Shown: positions 43,717-56,551, numbered from the stretch's first letter. The stretch: 64,000 bases of DNA from Costus lasius (GCA_027563935.2 CM050451.1:33743565-33807564), one strand, 5' to 3'. Notes: generated from the sequence alone by a model not told the origin. A program made the numbers and translations.

Positions 43717-46700
43717 ATTCCTGCAGCAACAAACACCACAGGGTTCAATGTGCGATCCTTACTGGAAAGGGAGAAGTTTGCTGGGCCAAACTTCTCAGAC
43801 TGGTACGGACACCTTAAGATTGTTCTTAAGGCTGAGAGGAAGCTGTATGCCCTTGAGACGGCAATACCGCCTCAACCCGCTGCGAACGCCGCAAGGGCGG
43901 TTCGGGATGCTTATGAGAAGCATGTCAATGATAGCATTGATGTTGCTTGCCTTATGCTTGCGTCTATGACGCCAGAGCTACAGTGTCAGCATGAGGATTT
44001 ATCTGCTATTGAAATTATAGCAAATCTCAAGATGCTGTATGCTGCACAGGCAAGGACAGAACGCTATAACTTGACAAAACTTTTCTTTCAGAGCAAACTG
44101 ACTAAAGGAAGTCCAGTAGGAGCTCACGTACTCAAGATGATTGGGTACAAAGAGGCTCTAGAGAAACTGGGACATACCGTCAATCAGGAGCTTGTTGTAG
44201 ACATCATCTTGCAGTCTCTCCCGGCCTCTTTCGATCCGTTCATCATTAATTTTAATATGAACAAGATCGACTGTACACCGGCAGAGTTACTGAACATGCT
44301 CTGTACTACAGAGCAGACTCTTGAGAAGGGAAAGCCTTCATCCTCTGTCTTGATGGTTCCTTCAAGGAACAAGAAGAAGGGGAAGAAGGGCAAAGCCCCT
44401 ATCAAGAGCTACAACAAGGCTCTGAAATAAAAGGTAAAGCGGTCAAAGGAATACAGATGTTTCCATTGTGGCCAGTTGGGTCACTGGAAAAAGGACTGTA
44501 AAGCGCTCCAAGGAGATAAGAAGGGAAGCAAGCCTTTCGCTTCTGGCTCAGGTATTTTCGTGACTGAAGTCATGGTATCTTCTTCTATTTCATGGGTGTT
44601 GGACACTGCATGTGGAGTTCACATTTGTTCAAATGTACAGGAACTCAAGAGAAGAAGACAGGTGGGACAGCATGAGGTGGACCTACGAGTTGGAAACGGG
44701 GCACGGGTTGCTGCTGTTGCTGTAGGAGTATATCACATCTCTTTACCATCTGGTCTTGTATTAGAACTGGACAATTGTTATTTTGTGCCGAGCATAACTA
44801 AGAATATTATCTCTATTCCTGCTCTTGTCAGGAAAGGGTTTTCCTTTGAATGCAAAACTTTAAAGTGTTGTATTTCATTTGATAATATTGTTTATGCTAC
44901 TGGGTCGATTAACAATGGGTTATTCATGTTGGACATGGAATGTTCTGTACAACAAATTGATAATAAGAAAGCCAAGTATGCTGATGACAGCACCTTGCTA
45001 TGGCATAGTCGTTTAGGCCATATTAACAAGAAGCGCATTAAGCGGTTGCATGACCATGGACTGCTGGGATCATTCTCCTATGAGGAGCTTGATACATGCA
45101 AAGCTTGTTTAATGGGCAAAATGACAAAGACTCCTTTTTCCAACAAAGGTCAAAGGGCTTCAGGTTTACTTGACCTCATTCACAGTGATGTGTGTGGGCC
45201 ATTTAGTAAACATGCCAGAGGTGGCTATTCATACTTCATTACCTTTACTGATGATTTCAGTAGATATGGTTATGTCTATCTTATGAGACATAAGAGTGAA
45301 TCTTTTGACAAGTTCAAAGAGTTCAAAAATGAAGTACAGAATCAGTTAGGCCGGAATATCAAGGCACTTCGATCAGATCGAGGTGGAGAATACTTGAGTC
45401 GAGAGTTTACTGACTATCTGAAGGAGTGTGGGATTATCTCACAGCTCACTCCGCCAGGAACACCGCAATGGAATGGTGTGTCCGAGAGGAGAAATAGAAC
45501 CTTATTGGATATGGTTCGTTCAATGATGAGTCAGGCTACTCTACCTTACTCCTTTTGGGGATTTGCACTGGAAACAGCTGCAAAGGTACTAAACCGAGTG
45601 CCATCCAAGGCCGTTTCAAAGACTCCATATGAGTTATGGTATGGGAAACAGCCGAGCTTGACATTTATTAAAATCTGGGGTTGCGAGGCTTATGTTAAAA
45701 AGCTCGCCTCTGGGAAACTAGAGAGCAGATCTTATAAATGTATCTTTGTCGGTTACCCTAAAGAAACTAAGAGTTATTATTTCTACGATCCCAAGGAGAA
45801 CAAAGTATTTGTTGCTCGTATGGCTATTTTTCTTGAGAAGGAATTTCTTCTGCAAGAGGCCAGTGGGAGAGAAATAAAACTGGATGAAAGTCCAGAAGAA
45901 GGACAAAGTAGTCAAGCTCAGTTGGATGAGCCTGAGCAAATAGAACAGGTTGATGTTCAACCTGAGGCTCAGATATCACGGGAACCGCGAAGATCGGGAA
46001 GGATCCGTCGACAGCCTGAGCGCTATGACGGAGTCTACATCATTGATGATGAACCCCTCACTTATGCGGATGCGGTCAGTGGACCGGAATCAGCAAGATG
46101 GCTTGATGCTATGCGAGCCGAGATGGACTCCATGTCAGATAACCAAGTCTGGGATTTGGTTGATCCGCCTCAGGGAGTAATCCCTATAGGCTGTAAGTGG
46201 ATCTTCAAAAAGAAGATTGACATGGATGGTAACGTGGTTACCTATAAGGGCAGGCTAGTTGCGAAAGGTTTCAAACAAATCTACGGAATAGATTATGATG
46301 AAACTTTCTCTCCTGTAGCTATGTTCAAGTCTATTCGGATTATTCTCGCGATAGTAGCATATTATGATTATGAGATCTGGCAAATGGATGTGAAGACCGC
46401 TTTCCTTAATGGAAAACTAGAAGAGGATGTGTATATGACACAACCTGAAGGTTTCATCAATCCATCAGATCATCATAAAATATGCAAATTAAAGAAGTCC
46501 ATTTATGGACTAAAACAAGCATCTAGAAGCTGGAATATTCGTTTTGATGAATCAGTTTGTGAATTTGGTTTCATCAAAAATGAAGATGACCCGTGTGTAT
46601 ATAAGAGGTTTAGTGGGAGCGTGATTACTTTCCTAGTCCTCTACGTCGATGATATCTTGATCATTGGAAACGATATTCCTGAACTGCATGCCGTCAAAGC

Positions 46701-47625
46701 ATGGTTAAGAAAATATTTCCAGATGAAAGATTTAGGAGAAGCAGCCTATGTATTAGGTGTGAAGATCTACAGAGATAGATCTAAGAGGCTTCTCGGGCTG
46801 TGCCAGAGTACTTACATCGATAAAGTCCTGGAGAGATTCCATTTAGAAAATTCTAAAAGAGGATATCTTCCAGTCAGACATGGTCTGAATCTTTCAAAGA
46901 GCCAGTGTCCTCAAACACAGTCTGAGAAAGATGAAATGGACAATACGCCTTATGCTTCGGCTATTGGATCCATCATGTATGCGATGTTGTGTACTCGCCC
47001 AGACGTCGCTTACGGGTTAAGCGTGACCAGTCGATTCCAAAGTAATCCAGGTAAGGCACACTGGATTGCCGTCAAGAACATTTTAAAATATCTTCGGAGG
47101 ACCAAAGATATGTTCTTGATTTATGGAGGTCAGGAAGAACTCAGTATTGAAGGATATACTGACGCTTTGTTCCAATCTGACCAGGATGATTTCCGATCGC
47201 AATCAGGCTATGTTTTTAGCTTGAATGGAGGAGTAGTGGTGTGGAAAAGTTTCAAACAATCAATTGTTGCTGATTCCACAACAGAAGCCGAGTATGTTGC
47301 AGCCTCAGAAGCATCCAAGGAGGCAGTGTGGATTCGTAAGTTCGTTCAAGAACTTGGTGTTATTCCTTCGAGTGCAGATCCATTGGTTATCTTCTGTGAT
47401 AACACTGGAGCAATAGCACAAGCAAAGGAACCACGGTCACACCAGAAGTCCAAGCACATACAGAGAAGGTTTCATTTGATCCGTGAGATCATAGATCGTG
47501 GAGAGATCAAGATCTGCAAGGTTCATACAGATGACAATCTAGCTGACCCGCTTACAAAGCCTCTGGCGCAGCAGAAGCATGAGAAGCACTGTAATAATAT
47601 AGGTTTGAGATTTCTCAACCATTAG
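43717..47625 (+). pseudogene. gag-pol polyprotein of element C, one premature stop
   Basis: Same frame and domain order as B. Gag has the N-terminal domain and, after the stop, the knuckle CFHCGQLGHWKKDC. The protease has VLDTACGVHIC, integrase has LRSDRGGEYL and WNGVSERRN, RT has YVDDILIIGND, and RNase H has YTDALF, where B has YTDASF. The only hard lesion is TAA at 44428-44430, where B has CAG. It lies between the capsid-like domain and the knuckle, so the first product would be a Gag lacking its nucleic-acid-binding part. The pol part is open from 44431 to 47625. The usual ATG is missing (ACA at 43738); see the mini-exon. Confidence 0.92.
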
Positions 47626-47628
47626 ATT

Positions 47629-47645
47629 AAGTGCAAGTGAGAGAT
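47629..47645 (+). other. polypurine tract of element C
   Basis: AAGTGCAAGTGAGAGAT lies directly before the 3' LTR. It has one change from B (GTGAGAG for GTGGGAG). Confidence 0.8.
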
Positions 47646-49293
47646 TGTTGGGGTATGCCCTTAAGGCTAATGTTTGAGGCCTTGGGTTATTATCAGTATC
47701 ATGTATAAACTATGTTTATAAAGGCAATGGTTGTTATTCAGGTTGTTGCATTATCTGCTGCTATATGTATACTTCTGAATAATGTCTCAATGGTGTTCAG
47801 CTTCGCTGACATGCAGTATAGTCCTTAGTCGAGATATCTTGGTAAACATGAGACAGCCTTGATATGATTGAGACTAATATGTGTTCTAATCTTATAGGAT
47901 GCTTCGAGCATGGAATAAGATGTAGACTCATAGGTGCATTGGATGTACTGGACAGACCCTACTTAGGATATTCAATTGCTTGTCACAATGTGAATAATCC
48001 TTATATGCAAACAAGTGGCATATTTCCTCTGACTTGAGATCACTTGTGTTTCTAAATGATGATTGGCATTGTCTTGAGGTAGTTCAATATCATTTGAAAT
48101 ATAATGGTTATAGATTATCTTGGATGATGAGCATGAGTCATGTTAGGGCACTAGTGATAGATATAGGATTGCCTTCTCCTAGTTGGAGTGTGATGTTCTA
48201 AAGGGGCCCCCTGTATGAGATGGTTGAGAAAGTGTATGGCCATACCCAGATGACTATGTTCATCTGATCTAACCACTCTCATCATGTTGGAGTTACAGGC
48301 TTGACACGCTTGTCCAACGAGAACATCCAGTGGCAAAGGAAACACATATGTCAAGTGAATTGGATTCACACTTGTGCTATGGTTTGGGTGTAGTCTTGGA
48401 AGACTCTTTCCTTTATATCGGGAGACAGTGATGTGTTGCTAGATACCCCTCTCTGATCGTGATAACGTAAGTTATCGTTACCGACATTTAAAGGAAACCC
48501 TTAGGGTCGCACAATTTGATGATATGGCTTACTTATGTCAGATCGTGTGGACTGAATTGTTTTGGTTCAGTTTAAAGGAGTTTAAACTCTGATTGTAAGT
48601 GAGATCTGGTCTGATCATGTTTGATTGATTAGGGCTTGAGATCGGTAAGCTTCGATCGGGAGAATTGATGCTTGATCGATGAGATCAAGAGCATCAAGAG
48701 ATGTGTGGTTAGATCTTGAGCCATCTGGTTCATATGAGATCTAGACCATGTCTTGGTTTGATTTGGTCTTTGAACCAAAGTCAATTGAACCGGTTCACTT
48801 ATGTGAACGCATGGTTCAATTAAAGGGGGCGTTTTGATTGGTTCACTAAGCGTGAACGTATGAAGTCATGACTTACTATTTTTGGAAGCCATGACACTTC
48901 CCCACGAATAGAAACCGCCTCAACGCCTCTCTCGCCTTAAGCTCTCTCGTGTGTCTCGTCTCCACGAGGGTGAAAGAAGGTATTCGGCCAGCCAAGAAAA
49001 CATCTGATCTCCTTCACGCAAAAGGGATACCTTGAAAATCTTTGCTAGCACAAAGAACACAAGGGAGGAAGCCATCGCCATCTTGTGTGCGTCCACTTTG
49101 GAGGAGAGCCGCATCGCCCTCTTGCTTCCAAGTCGCCATCCAAACAATGGCAACGGTAAGATCACAACTTGATCTTTGCAAGTTTTAAGTTGATCATATA
49201 TTCATGCCACATGCGATCCACATGAAACTTAAAGTTTCCGCCCATGCAAAATTTTAGAAGTGCATGCGTTTAGGGTTTCACCCCCCTCTTTCA
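47646..49293 (+). mobile_element. 3' LTR of element C
   Basis: 1648 bp and nearly the same as 40289-41938. At the sites listed for the 5' LTR this copy keeps the bases found in element B. One site (GTC for ATC near 48070) looks changed here instead. It is followed by the target duplicate GTGCG. Confidence 0.93.
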
Positions 49294-49340
49294 GTGCGAG
49301 CTCACGGTGGCAGCAAATGGGTCAAGGGCAAGTAGCTAAT

Positions 49341-50729
49341 TGATGAGTTGCATTTACATAGCATTTTTCACTTTACTTTACATATTTATTTGAGCTTAAT
49401 TATAGGAATTTATACCATTTTATGATGTTTTTCTCTTATGTTGTATAGAATCTTCATTTTTCTTAGTTTTCATGTAAATACAGATAATATCGCTCAAAAA
49501 GGAAGGATTTAACGAGTTTTGACGTCACGGGGCAATTTGCAATAAAAAGACAAGGTGGTATATCAAATTTGAAGCAAAACAGAATTTGGTGCAAAATATT
49601 CACAAATGCAGGCGTGAGTCCACTCATGGGCTGTGATAACATTGTTGTGTAGAAAGCAGACTTATGCACCGAGGCATTCACAGGCATAGCCGTGAGTCCA
49701 CTCATAGGTCGTGAATATTATTACCAGTTGTGGTTTTTTACTTGATTTGACCTCGAATCAAGTTAGAATTTAGAGAAAACTTAGGAGAACCTTCCTAGGA
49801 GGTTCCCATAGGGATTGAACTATAAAAAGAAAGATTTTGAACCGAATTAAGGGGGGACTTTCTGGACGAATTCGTAGAGGCAGCTGCTATGGCAAAAAAC
49901 TCAGTTCTAGGCAATTTTTGAAGTACGAATCATGTGAAAAGGGGAAGAATTCGTTCGATCTTCATCTCCTGACCGAGGAAGAGAGTGATTATGGATCTCT
50001 TTGTGCTTCCTTGTGAATTGTTAGAGCTTTTCATGTCAAATTCTAAGAATTACATGTTGTTCATCATAAACATGTTAGCTTAAACTTCTATTTCAAGACT
50101 CGGGCATAGCCTGTTGACGCTTTTATGAATTGATTTATAGATTTATCTTTGTTTAAGAATTTTAGTTTGTCAATTTGATCAGAATTGTACTTTACTTCAT
50201 ATAATTACTTTGGCCGGGTGTTATTATGTTTTAGGCGTCACAAGATAAACCAAGAGATGAATCGCGACGTCGGAGTTATTCTTTTTAAACTTGTGTTTTC
50301 AACCATGAGAGTAGGTTGAACTCACTTAAAGGACTTTTATAATTTATCACAGAGCTTAAAAGGCTTAATTATGACAAAAGTTGCGAGAGTAGGGAATTGT
50401 TGTGATTAAGTACCAGATTATACTCTGAGCAGACGCAATCTGTACATGTGGATGAATCCCTTTCAACACATTGATTTTCTTTGCTTAAATTTATTTCATT
50501 TAAATTCTAGATTGTCAACGTGGTAAAACCATAGTTCTAAATTTCTCCATATAGTTTTCTACTCAAACCCTCGCTTTTGTTTTCAATTCTCTTAGAAGTT
50601 TCCGATCCAAATAGTTTTCACATCGTCTAGCTATAGATTGAACGTATAATCGATAGTTGACTGCCAGATCCTCATGAGAATGATCTTATTTGATTACTTC
50701 GATAAAATCATGCATTTATGACCGCATCA
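49341..50729 (+). mobile_element. solo LTR of a further LTR family
   Basis: 1389 bp starting TGATGAGTTGCATTTAC and ending TTATGACCGCATCA. It is flanked by CTAAT at 49336-49340 and 50730-50734, a 5-bp duplication, with no coding region. A TATA-like CTATAAAAAG at 49820 suggests plus-strand orientation. The end resembles LTR ends of Athila/Tat-type gypsy elements, but no primer site is present to confirm this. A short direct repeat (CGTGAGTCCACTCAT) occurs at about 49613 and 49691. Confidence 0.75.
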
Positions 50730-50734
50730 CTAAT

Positions 50735-50943
50735 GTATTCTTTTTCCCTTTTATCTCCGATTTAGAGAGAAACAAAAATGGGGGAAAACTATCCTACTTT
50801 TCTTTCCCTCTAATCAGTCTACCTAAAAAATAATAGAAAAGTTAGATTTCTTTCCTTTCTCTCCTTTTTCTCTAAAAAATTGCAACCTTAGAGAAGAGGG
50901 GAGAAAGTGTAGATAACACAAGCACCATATTATTACTAGGCAA
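50735..50943. other. host sequence right of the solo LTR
   Basis: Pyrimidine- and purine-rich sequence (CTTTTTCCCTTTTATCTCC and GAGAAGAGGGGAGAAAG). No gene is visible. It joins to 49299-49340 when the solo LTR is removed. Confidence 0.4.
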
Positions 50944-51247
50944 CTATTCAACTATACATAGATGCATGAATGATATATACATGTAGGCAAGCGGCTAAGG
51001 GTGGGTACGTTAGTCATTTGCAGAAGTAGGACATAATTATAGGATTCTAGATTGAAGACTATCTCTAGGTATGTAGCTCAAAAAACAACAAACCCTATTC
51101 AACTATACATAGATGCATGAATGATATATACATGTAGGCAAGCGGCTAAGGGTGGGTACATTAGTCATTTGCTGAAGTAGGACATAATTATAGGGTTCTA
51201 GATTAAAGACTATCTCTAGGTATGTAGCTCAAAAAACAACAAACCCT
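50944..51247. repeat. 152-bp tandem duplication
   Basis: Two copies, 50944-51095 and 51096-51247, starting CTATTCAACTATACATAG, with only a few differences (for example GTACGTTAG and GTACATTAG). The second copy ends at the insertion site of the solo Cop-1 LTR. Confidence 0.88.
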
Positions 51248-51248
51248 A

Positions 51249-52937
51249 TGATGGTTCCCCAAAGGGGGCGAAAACCCTATGGTGGCGCAAACAAGAAAGG
51301 GGGCAGCGGATAAAGGGTTTCATAGGATCAATGAGCATGCATTATATGATCAACTTAACAAAACCGATTGTAAAGAAGTGATTCGATTCATACCATGGCC
51401 ATTTCTAGATGGCGCCTTGGAAGTAAGAGAACAACGAAGATCTCCTCCAAATCGTCACACACAAGATGAAGATGTGCTTCTTCTTGTCGTCCCTTGTGCT
51501 AGCAAGGATCGTCCAAAGCGTCTTGATCGAATGCAAAGGGAAAGGAGAGTTTTTCTTCTTGGCGTTTTTCTCTCTTGTCGCCTTAGACTTCCTCTACACG
51601 AGAATGCCACTCGAACACAACCCAAGGAGGCGTCAAAGGCGTGAAGAGGCAAGAGAGGGGCGACGTGAGATCATGGCCACGTTTGAGAAGTGCTATCCAA
51701 AAATAGCATCCCACTTCTCCACATGCGATCTTGGGTTTACCCCAATCGCAAATGCCACATCACCTTTGAACCATGCGCTCATCCATGAGCTGGTTCAAAC
51801 CGATTTGGTCCACTAACCAAATAAACCAAGAAATAAGTCCAGATCAAAATAAACCCTAAGGCTCTTGATCTGACCGTCAATCTCTCAATGCTCCTGATCT
51901 GACTGATCTAGCATTCATTCTCTCAATCGAAGCTTACCAATCTCAAGCCCTAATCAATCAAACATGATCAGACCAGATCTCACTTACAATCAGAGATTAA
52001 ATCCCTTTAAACTGAACCCGAATAATTCAGTCCACACGATCTGACTTAAGAAAGCCATATCATCAAATTGTGCGACCCTAAGGGTTTCCTTTAAATGTCG
52101 GTAACGATAACTTACGTTATCACGATCAGTGAGGGGTATCTAGCAACACATCACTGTCTCCCGATATAAAGGAAAGAGTCTTCCAAGACTACACCCAAAA
52201 ACAGCACAAGTGTGAATCAATTCACAAAGCATACAAATTTCCTTTACCACTGGATGTTCTTATTGGACAAGCAAGTCAAGCTTGTAACTCCAATATGATG
52301 AGCATGATTAGATCAGATGAACATAGTCATCTGGGTATGGCCATACACTTTCTCAATCATCTCATCCAGGGGGCCCCTTTAGAACATCACACTCCAATTA
52401 AGGAGACGGCAATCCTATGTCTATCACTAGTGCCCTAACCTGACTCAAGCTCACCATCCAAGATAGTCTATAATCATTATATTTCAAGTGATATTGGACT
52501 ATCTCAAAATAATGACAATCATCATTTAGAAAACACAAGTGATCTCAAGTCAGAGGAAATGTGCCACTTGTCGCATTCAAGGATTATTCACATTGTGACA
52601 AGCAATTGAATATCCAAGTAGGGTCTGTCCAGTACATCCAATGTACCCATGAGTCTACATCTTATTCCATGCTCGAAGCATCCTATAAGATTAGAACACA
52701 TATTAGTCTTAACCATATCAAGGCTGTCTCATGTTCACCAAGATATCTCGACTAAGGACATAACTGCATGTCAGCCTAGCTGAACAGCTTTGAGACATTA
52801 TTCAGAAGAACATATATTGCAGCAGACAATGTAGCTTACTGAATAACAACCATGCCTTTATAAACATAACAGTTTATTACATGATACTGTTACAATCCCA
52901 AGACCTCAAACATTAGTCTTAAGGGCATACCCCAACA
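51249..52937 (-). mobile_element. solo Cop-1 LTR, reversed
   Basis: 1689 bp, homologous to the LTRs of B and C from end to end on the minus strand. It is flanked by CCCTA at 51244-51248 and 52938-52942. Both duplicates and the lack of an interior show loss by recombination between two LTRs. The proposed mini-exon survives as ATGGCCATG (51394-51402, minus strand) followed by the donor GTATGA. Confidence 0.92.
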
Positions 52938-52942
52938 CCCTA

Positions 52943-55404
52943 AGTATGAGATTATAGGAAACTAAGCAGGTAAGAAAGTAAACACGAAGAGAAAGGAGAG
53001 AAATCACCTATGACCCGACCCCTATTAGGGTAGGGGCCTAAACCCCTTTCTTTGTTCATGCTCCAGTATCTTGGCGTTAAGGCTAGGATATAGGTATTTA
53101 AACGATCTATAACTTTAGAGAACAAGGGGAGGATGAAATACAGGTGTCCCCAAACTCCCTTTAAACTATAACAAAGAAAGTCCTTAGGGGGGGTCTTGAT
53201 CAATCCTCTTTCTCCAAGCTGATTGCCTTGTTGTTCATGCCTCCCAAGAGCTTCAAGTTCTTCACGTCCAAGAGAAGAGAACTTTAGCAAGAGCCACACA
53301 AGGAGAAAGGATAAGGAGGTGGAAAAAAGGTTTCAGTTGAGAAGAGAAAAGGGAAGAGGGAAGAGGAAGAAGACACCCGGCCACAAGAGTTAGAGAAGGG
53401 GAAGAGGAGGTTCTCAGTTGGATTTCACCACACCATACAAAGCTCACGCTTCCAACATAATTTTTATCAAAGGATGTCAACTAAGTGCAGAGTGAGAATT
53501 ACAAGCTCTTAAATCCTCTCCCTCTCTCAATGTTACATTGTAGATAAGATTCCAAAGATGCCCTTAATCGAAATTCAAATCAATGGTTGGATGGTGGCTG
53601 AATTCAAATGATTGGTTGTGATGAAATTCCTTCTCTTAGGCGCATTTGATGCTTGATGGAGTTGTGGTGACAAATTGGCTGCATGGAAGCCTCCTTTAAT
53701 GCTCTTGGAGAAAGTATGCGCATGCCTCTTCCATTGGTGGAGTGAAGAGGTGTCTAGATTTTGATTGGTGGAGTGTTGAGGTTGATTTCAAATTTTGAAT
53801 TGATGTTTGTGCCTGGTGGTTGTCTTGAGCTGATTTGGCACCCAATCTAAGAAATGTGCTGAGGTGTAACATTTGAGGTGGCAGCCAAGTGTTATGAAGA
53901 TGAGTTGATCCCTTGATGGATGGTGGATCTTGCCTTGATCTTGAAGAGCTTAGATGGATGGCTAATTTCAAGTGGATTGTTGTTTTGTTGGATGGTGGAT
54001 CTTGGTTGCATTATTAAAGAGCTAGATGGAGAGTTGATCTTGAGTCGTGAGAGGGAGGAGGCAACTTGTATGTGAATTACATATGCAAGCAACCTAGGTT
54101 AAAAACAACCTACAACATTATCTAGGAAATTAAAAATATAAATCCCCAAAGATGCTCCTGCATCATTTGCTCTTTGCATTAATTACAATGTTTTGAAATA
54201 AAATTTCATAAATTTGAGGTGTCATCTCCTTCCATTATGGCATTGGATGAATTTCCTTGGTCAAGGTTTGAAGGTGTTTATTTGAATTCTTTCCTCGAGG
54301 GCTTGACAAATTCCCTGAATGCATGAACGGTAAGTGGATTGAGGTGCTTGTTTGATTGCTCCTTGATTTGAGAATCTAAATGAGGATCTTGCTTGATTGA
54401 ATTGCTCCTTGATTGGTGGGATTTGCTTTGAGAACATTCTTTAGAATTGGCGCATGCTTTGATTTGAGCAGAATTTCTTGGCCGATTGCTTCAATTTGTT
54501 TGGGCAGTCGACCTTCTTTCGTAATAGAGTTGGAAGTGTTCAAACTAAAGTCATCTATTTGAACTCACCGCCCAAGGCTAATATGTGACTTTGTTAATGG
54601 CTAGTCCAAGCCTAGTCAAAAGGTGCCAATGCATGCACGTATTTCCACATCCTCTTTGCTTGATAGGCCCAAAGCCCATTTGTGTGATCCATATCCATTA
54701 GATCAAGCGCTTGATATGAATAGTTGGTTCAATCAACCTTGATCCTGCATATCTAGATTTATCTAACTCTCAAATGGACTCAAATTATAACACATTTTGA
54801 TTTAAGACTATTTAATCAACATAAGATCTCAAGTGTCTAGATATGACTCTATAGGTCCCCGTATTTGATGCAAGCTTAAGGCAAGGCTCTTAGAGATCCA
54901 CTCAAAATTAGAGGAAGCCCCCAGATGTTGCTTTACTCCCTAGATTTCTTTACATTTGCATTGGATAGCAGTAGAGGTTAGATTCAACCCCAAGGACACC
55001 ATACATCATGTATTGATAAAAATGGTAGGTTGTGCATTATAATGCATGCATGTATCTTCAAAAGCTTATGTAACTCATGCATTCATAGTCAGCTAGTGCA
55101 TTTTTACATTTACACATTTAAAGGTAGCTCCACAAGAGATAAAAGCTCAACTAGCTCACCCACTTCACTAAGCTAGCTTCAGAAAAGGAAAAGTAAGCTT
55201 CGATTCAAGAGCTTCAACTCAATCAACTCAAGTGCAATAATTAATGCCCTGTTTTGGTATAGCTGGTCAGCTGCTTTTGTTGGTTAAAACAACTGATTTT
55301 GAAAAGCTGAAGTGTTTGGCAAGCTACTTCTAGGTTTGGAAGCTAGAAGCAACATGGGTTTAGAAAAGCTGAGAGAGAGCTCCTTTTAGCTACTTTCTAA
55401 CTAT
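52943..55404. other. unassigned sequence, repeat-like in part
   Basis: No protein is recognised. The frames at 52952-53299 and 53696-53971 have no known domain. From 53700 to 54060 the sequence is built of loose repeats of a TTGATGGATGGTGGATCTTG type. At 55245-55400 the sequence (GCCCTGTTTTGGTATAGCTGG, then many AGCTT and AAGCT words) resembles the end of a DNA transposon or MITE like the one suggested at 25420-26520. Confidence 0.4.
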
Positions 55405-56551
55405 TTTTCTTGGTTCAATGGTCAAACCAAACCAGCCCAAGCAATGGTCTAGATCTCATTGAACCAAAAAGGTTCAAGATCTAACCGTTGATCTCTCAAT
55501 GCTTTTGATCTCACCGATCTAGCATCACTTCTCTTGATCGAAGCTTACCGATCTCAAGCCCTAATCAATCAAACATGATCAGACCAGATCTCACTTACAA
55601 TCAGAGTTTAAATCCCTTTAAACTGAACCGAAACAATTCAGTCCACACGATCTGACTTAAGTAAGCCATATCATCAAATTGTGCGACCCTAAGGGTTTCC
55701 TTTAAATGTCGGTAACGATAACTTACGTTATCACAATCAGTGAGGGGTATCTAGCAACACATCACTGTCTCCCGATATAAAGGAAAGAGTCTTCCAAGAC
55801 TACACCCAAACCACAGCACAAGTGTGAATCCACTTCACGAGGCATACATGTTTCCTTTGCCACTGGATGTTCTTATTGGACAAGCGTGTCAAGCCTGTAG
55901 CTCCAATATGATGAGCATGATTAGATCAGATGAACATAGTCACCTGGGTATGGCCATACACTTTCTCAATCATCTCATCCAGGGGGGCCCCTTTAGAACA
56001 TCACACTCCAATCAAGGAGACGGCAATCCTATATCTATCACTAGTGTCCTAACCTGATTCATGATCATTATCCAAGATAGTCTATAACCATTATATTTCA
56101 AATGATATTGAACTACCTCAAAACAATGACAATCATCATTTTAGAAACACAAGTGATCTCAAGTCAGAGGACATGTGCCACTTGTTGCAAACAAGGATTA
56201 TTTACATTGTGACAAGCAATTGAATATCCTAGTAGGGTCTGTCCAGTACATCCAATGTACCCATGAGTCTACATCTTATTCCATGCTCGAAGCATCCTAT
56301 AAGATTAGAACACATATTAGTCTCAATCATATCAAGGCTGTCTCATGTTCACCAAGATATCTCGACTAAGGACATTACAGCATGTCAGCCAAGCTGAACA
56401 GCATTGAGACATTATTCAGAAGCACACTTATTGCAGCAGACAATGTAACAAACTGAATAACAACCATTGCCTTTATAAACATAAGAGTTTATACATGATA
56501 CTGAAAGAATCCCAAGGCCTCAAACATTAGCCTTAAGGGCATACCCCAACA
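55405..56551 (-). mobile_element. Cop-1 LTR fragment, reversed
   Basis: About 1.15 kb matching the first two-thirds of a Cop-1 LTR on the minus strand. Its true end is at 56551, where it abuts Cop-2 copy A3. The distal third, which would hold the mini-exon and the LTR end, is missing, with unrelated sequence from about 55404 leftwards. Confidence 0.82.

Larger units (their letters stand above)
40289..49293 (+). mobile_element. Cop-1 element C: complete in structure, gag-pol broken by one stop
   Basis: A 9.0-kb element with LTRs at 40289-41938 and 47646-49293. The 5-bp duplication GTGCG lies at 40284-40288 and 49294-49298. It keeps the primer site, leader, polypurine tract and full-length pol. 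By reading, the LTRs differ by about six substitutions and one 2-bp indel, so the insertion is young but older than B. Gag-pol has one in-frame TAA at 44428-44430. The element may still be copied with help in trans. Confidence 0.94.

Noticed and set aside
43738..43740. Loss of the gag start codon in element C as a disabling mutation
   Set aside because: The in-frame LTR exon with a strong donor and the conserved acceptor give a better explanation; see the first finding.
49341..50729. Integrated pararetrovirus fragment
   Set aside because: No viral reverse transcriptase or movement-protein motif; the TG/CA ends and 5-bp duplicates fit a solo LTR.
50944..51247. CRISPR-like or satellite array
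   Set aside because: Only two long units without spacers; a simple tandem duplication in a plant genome.
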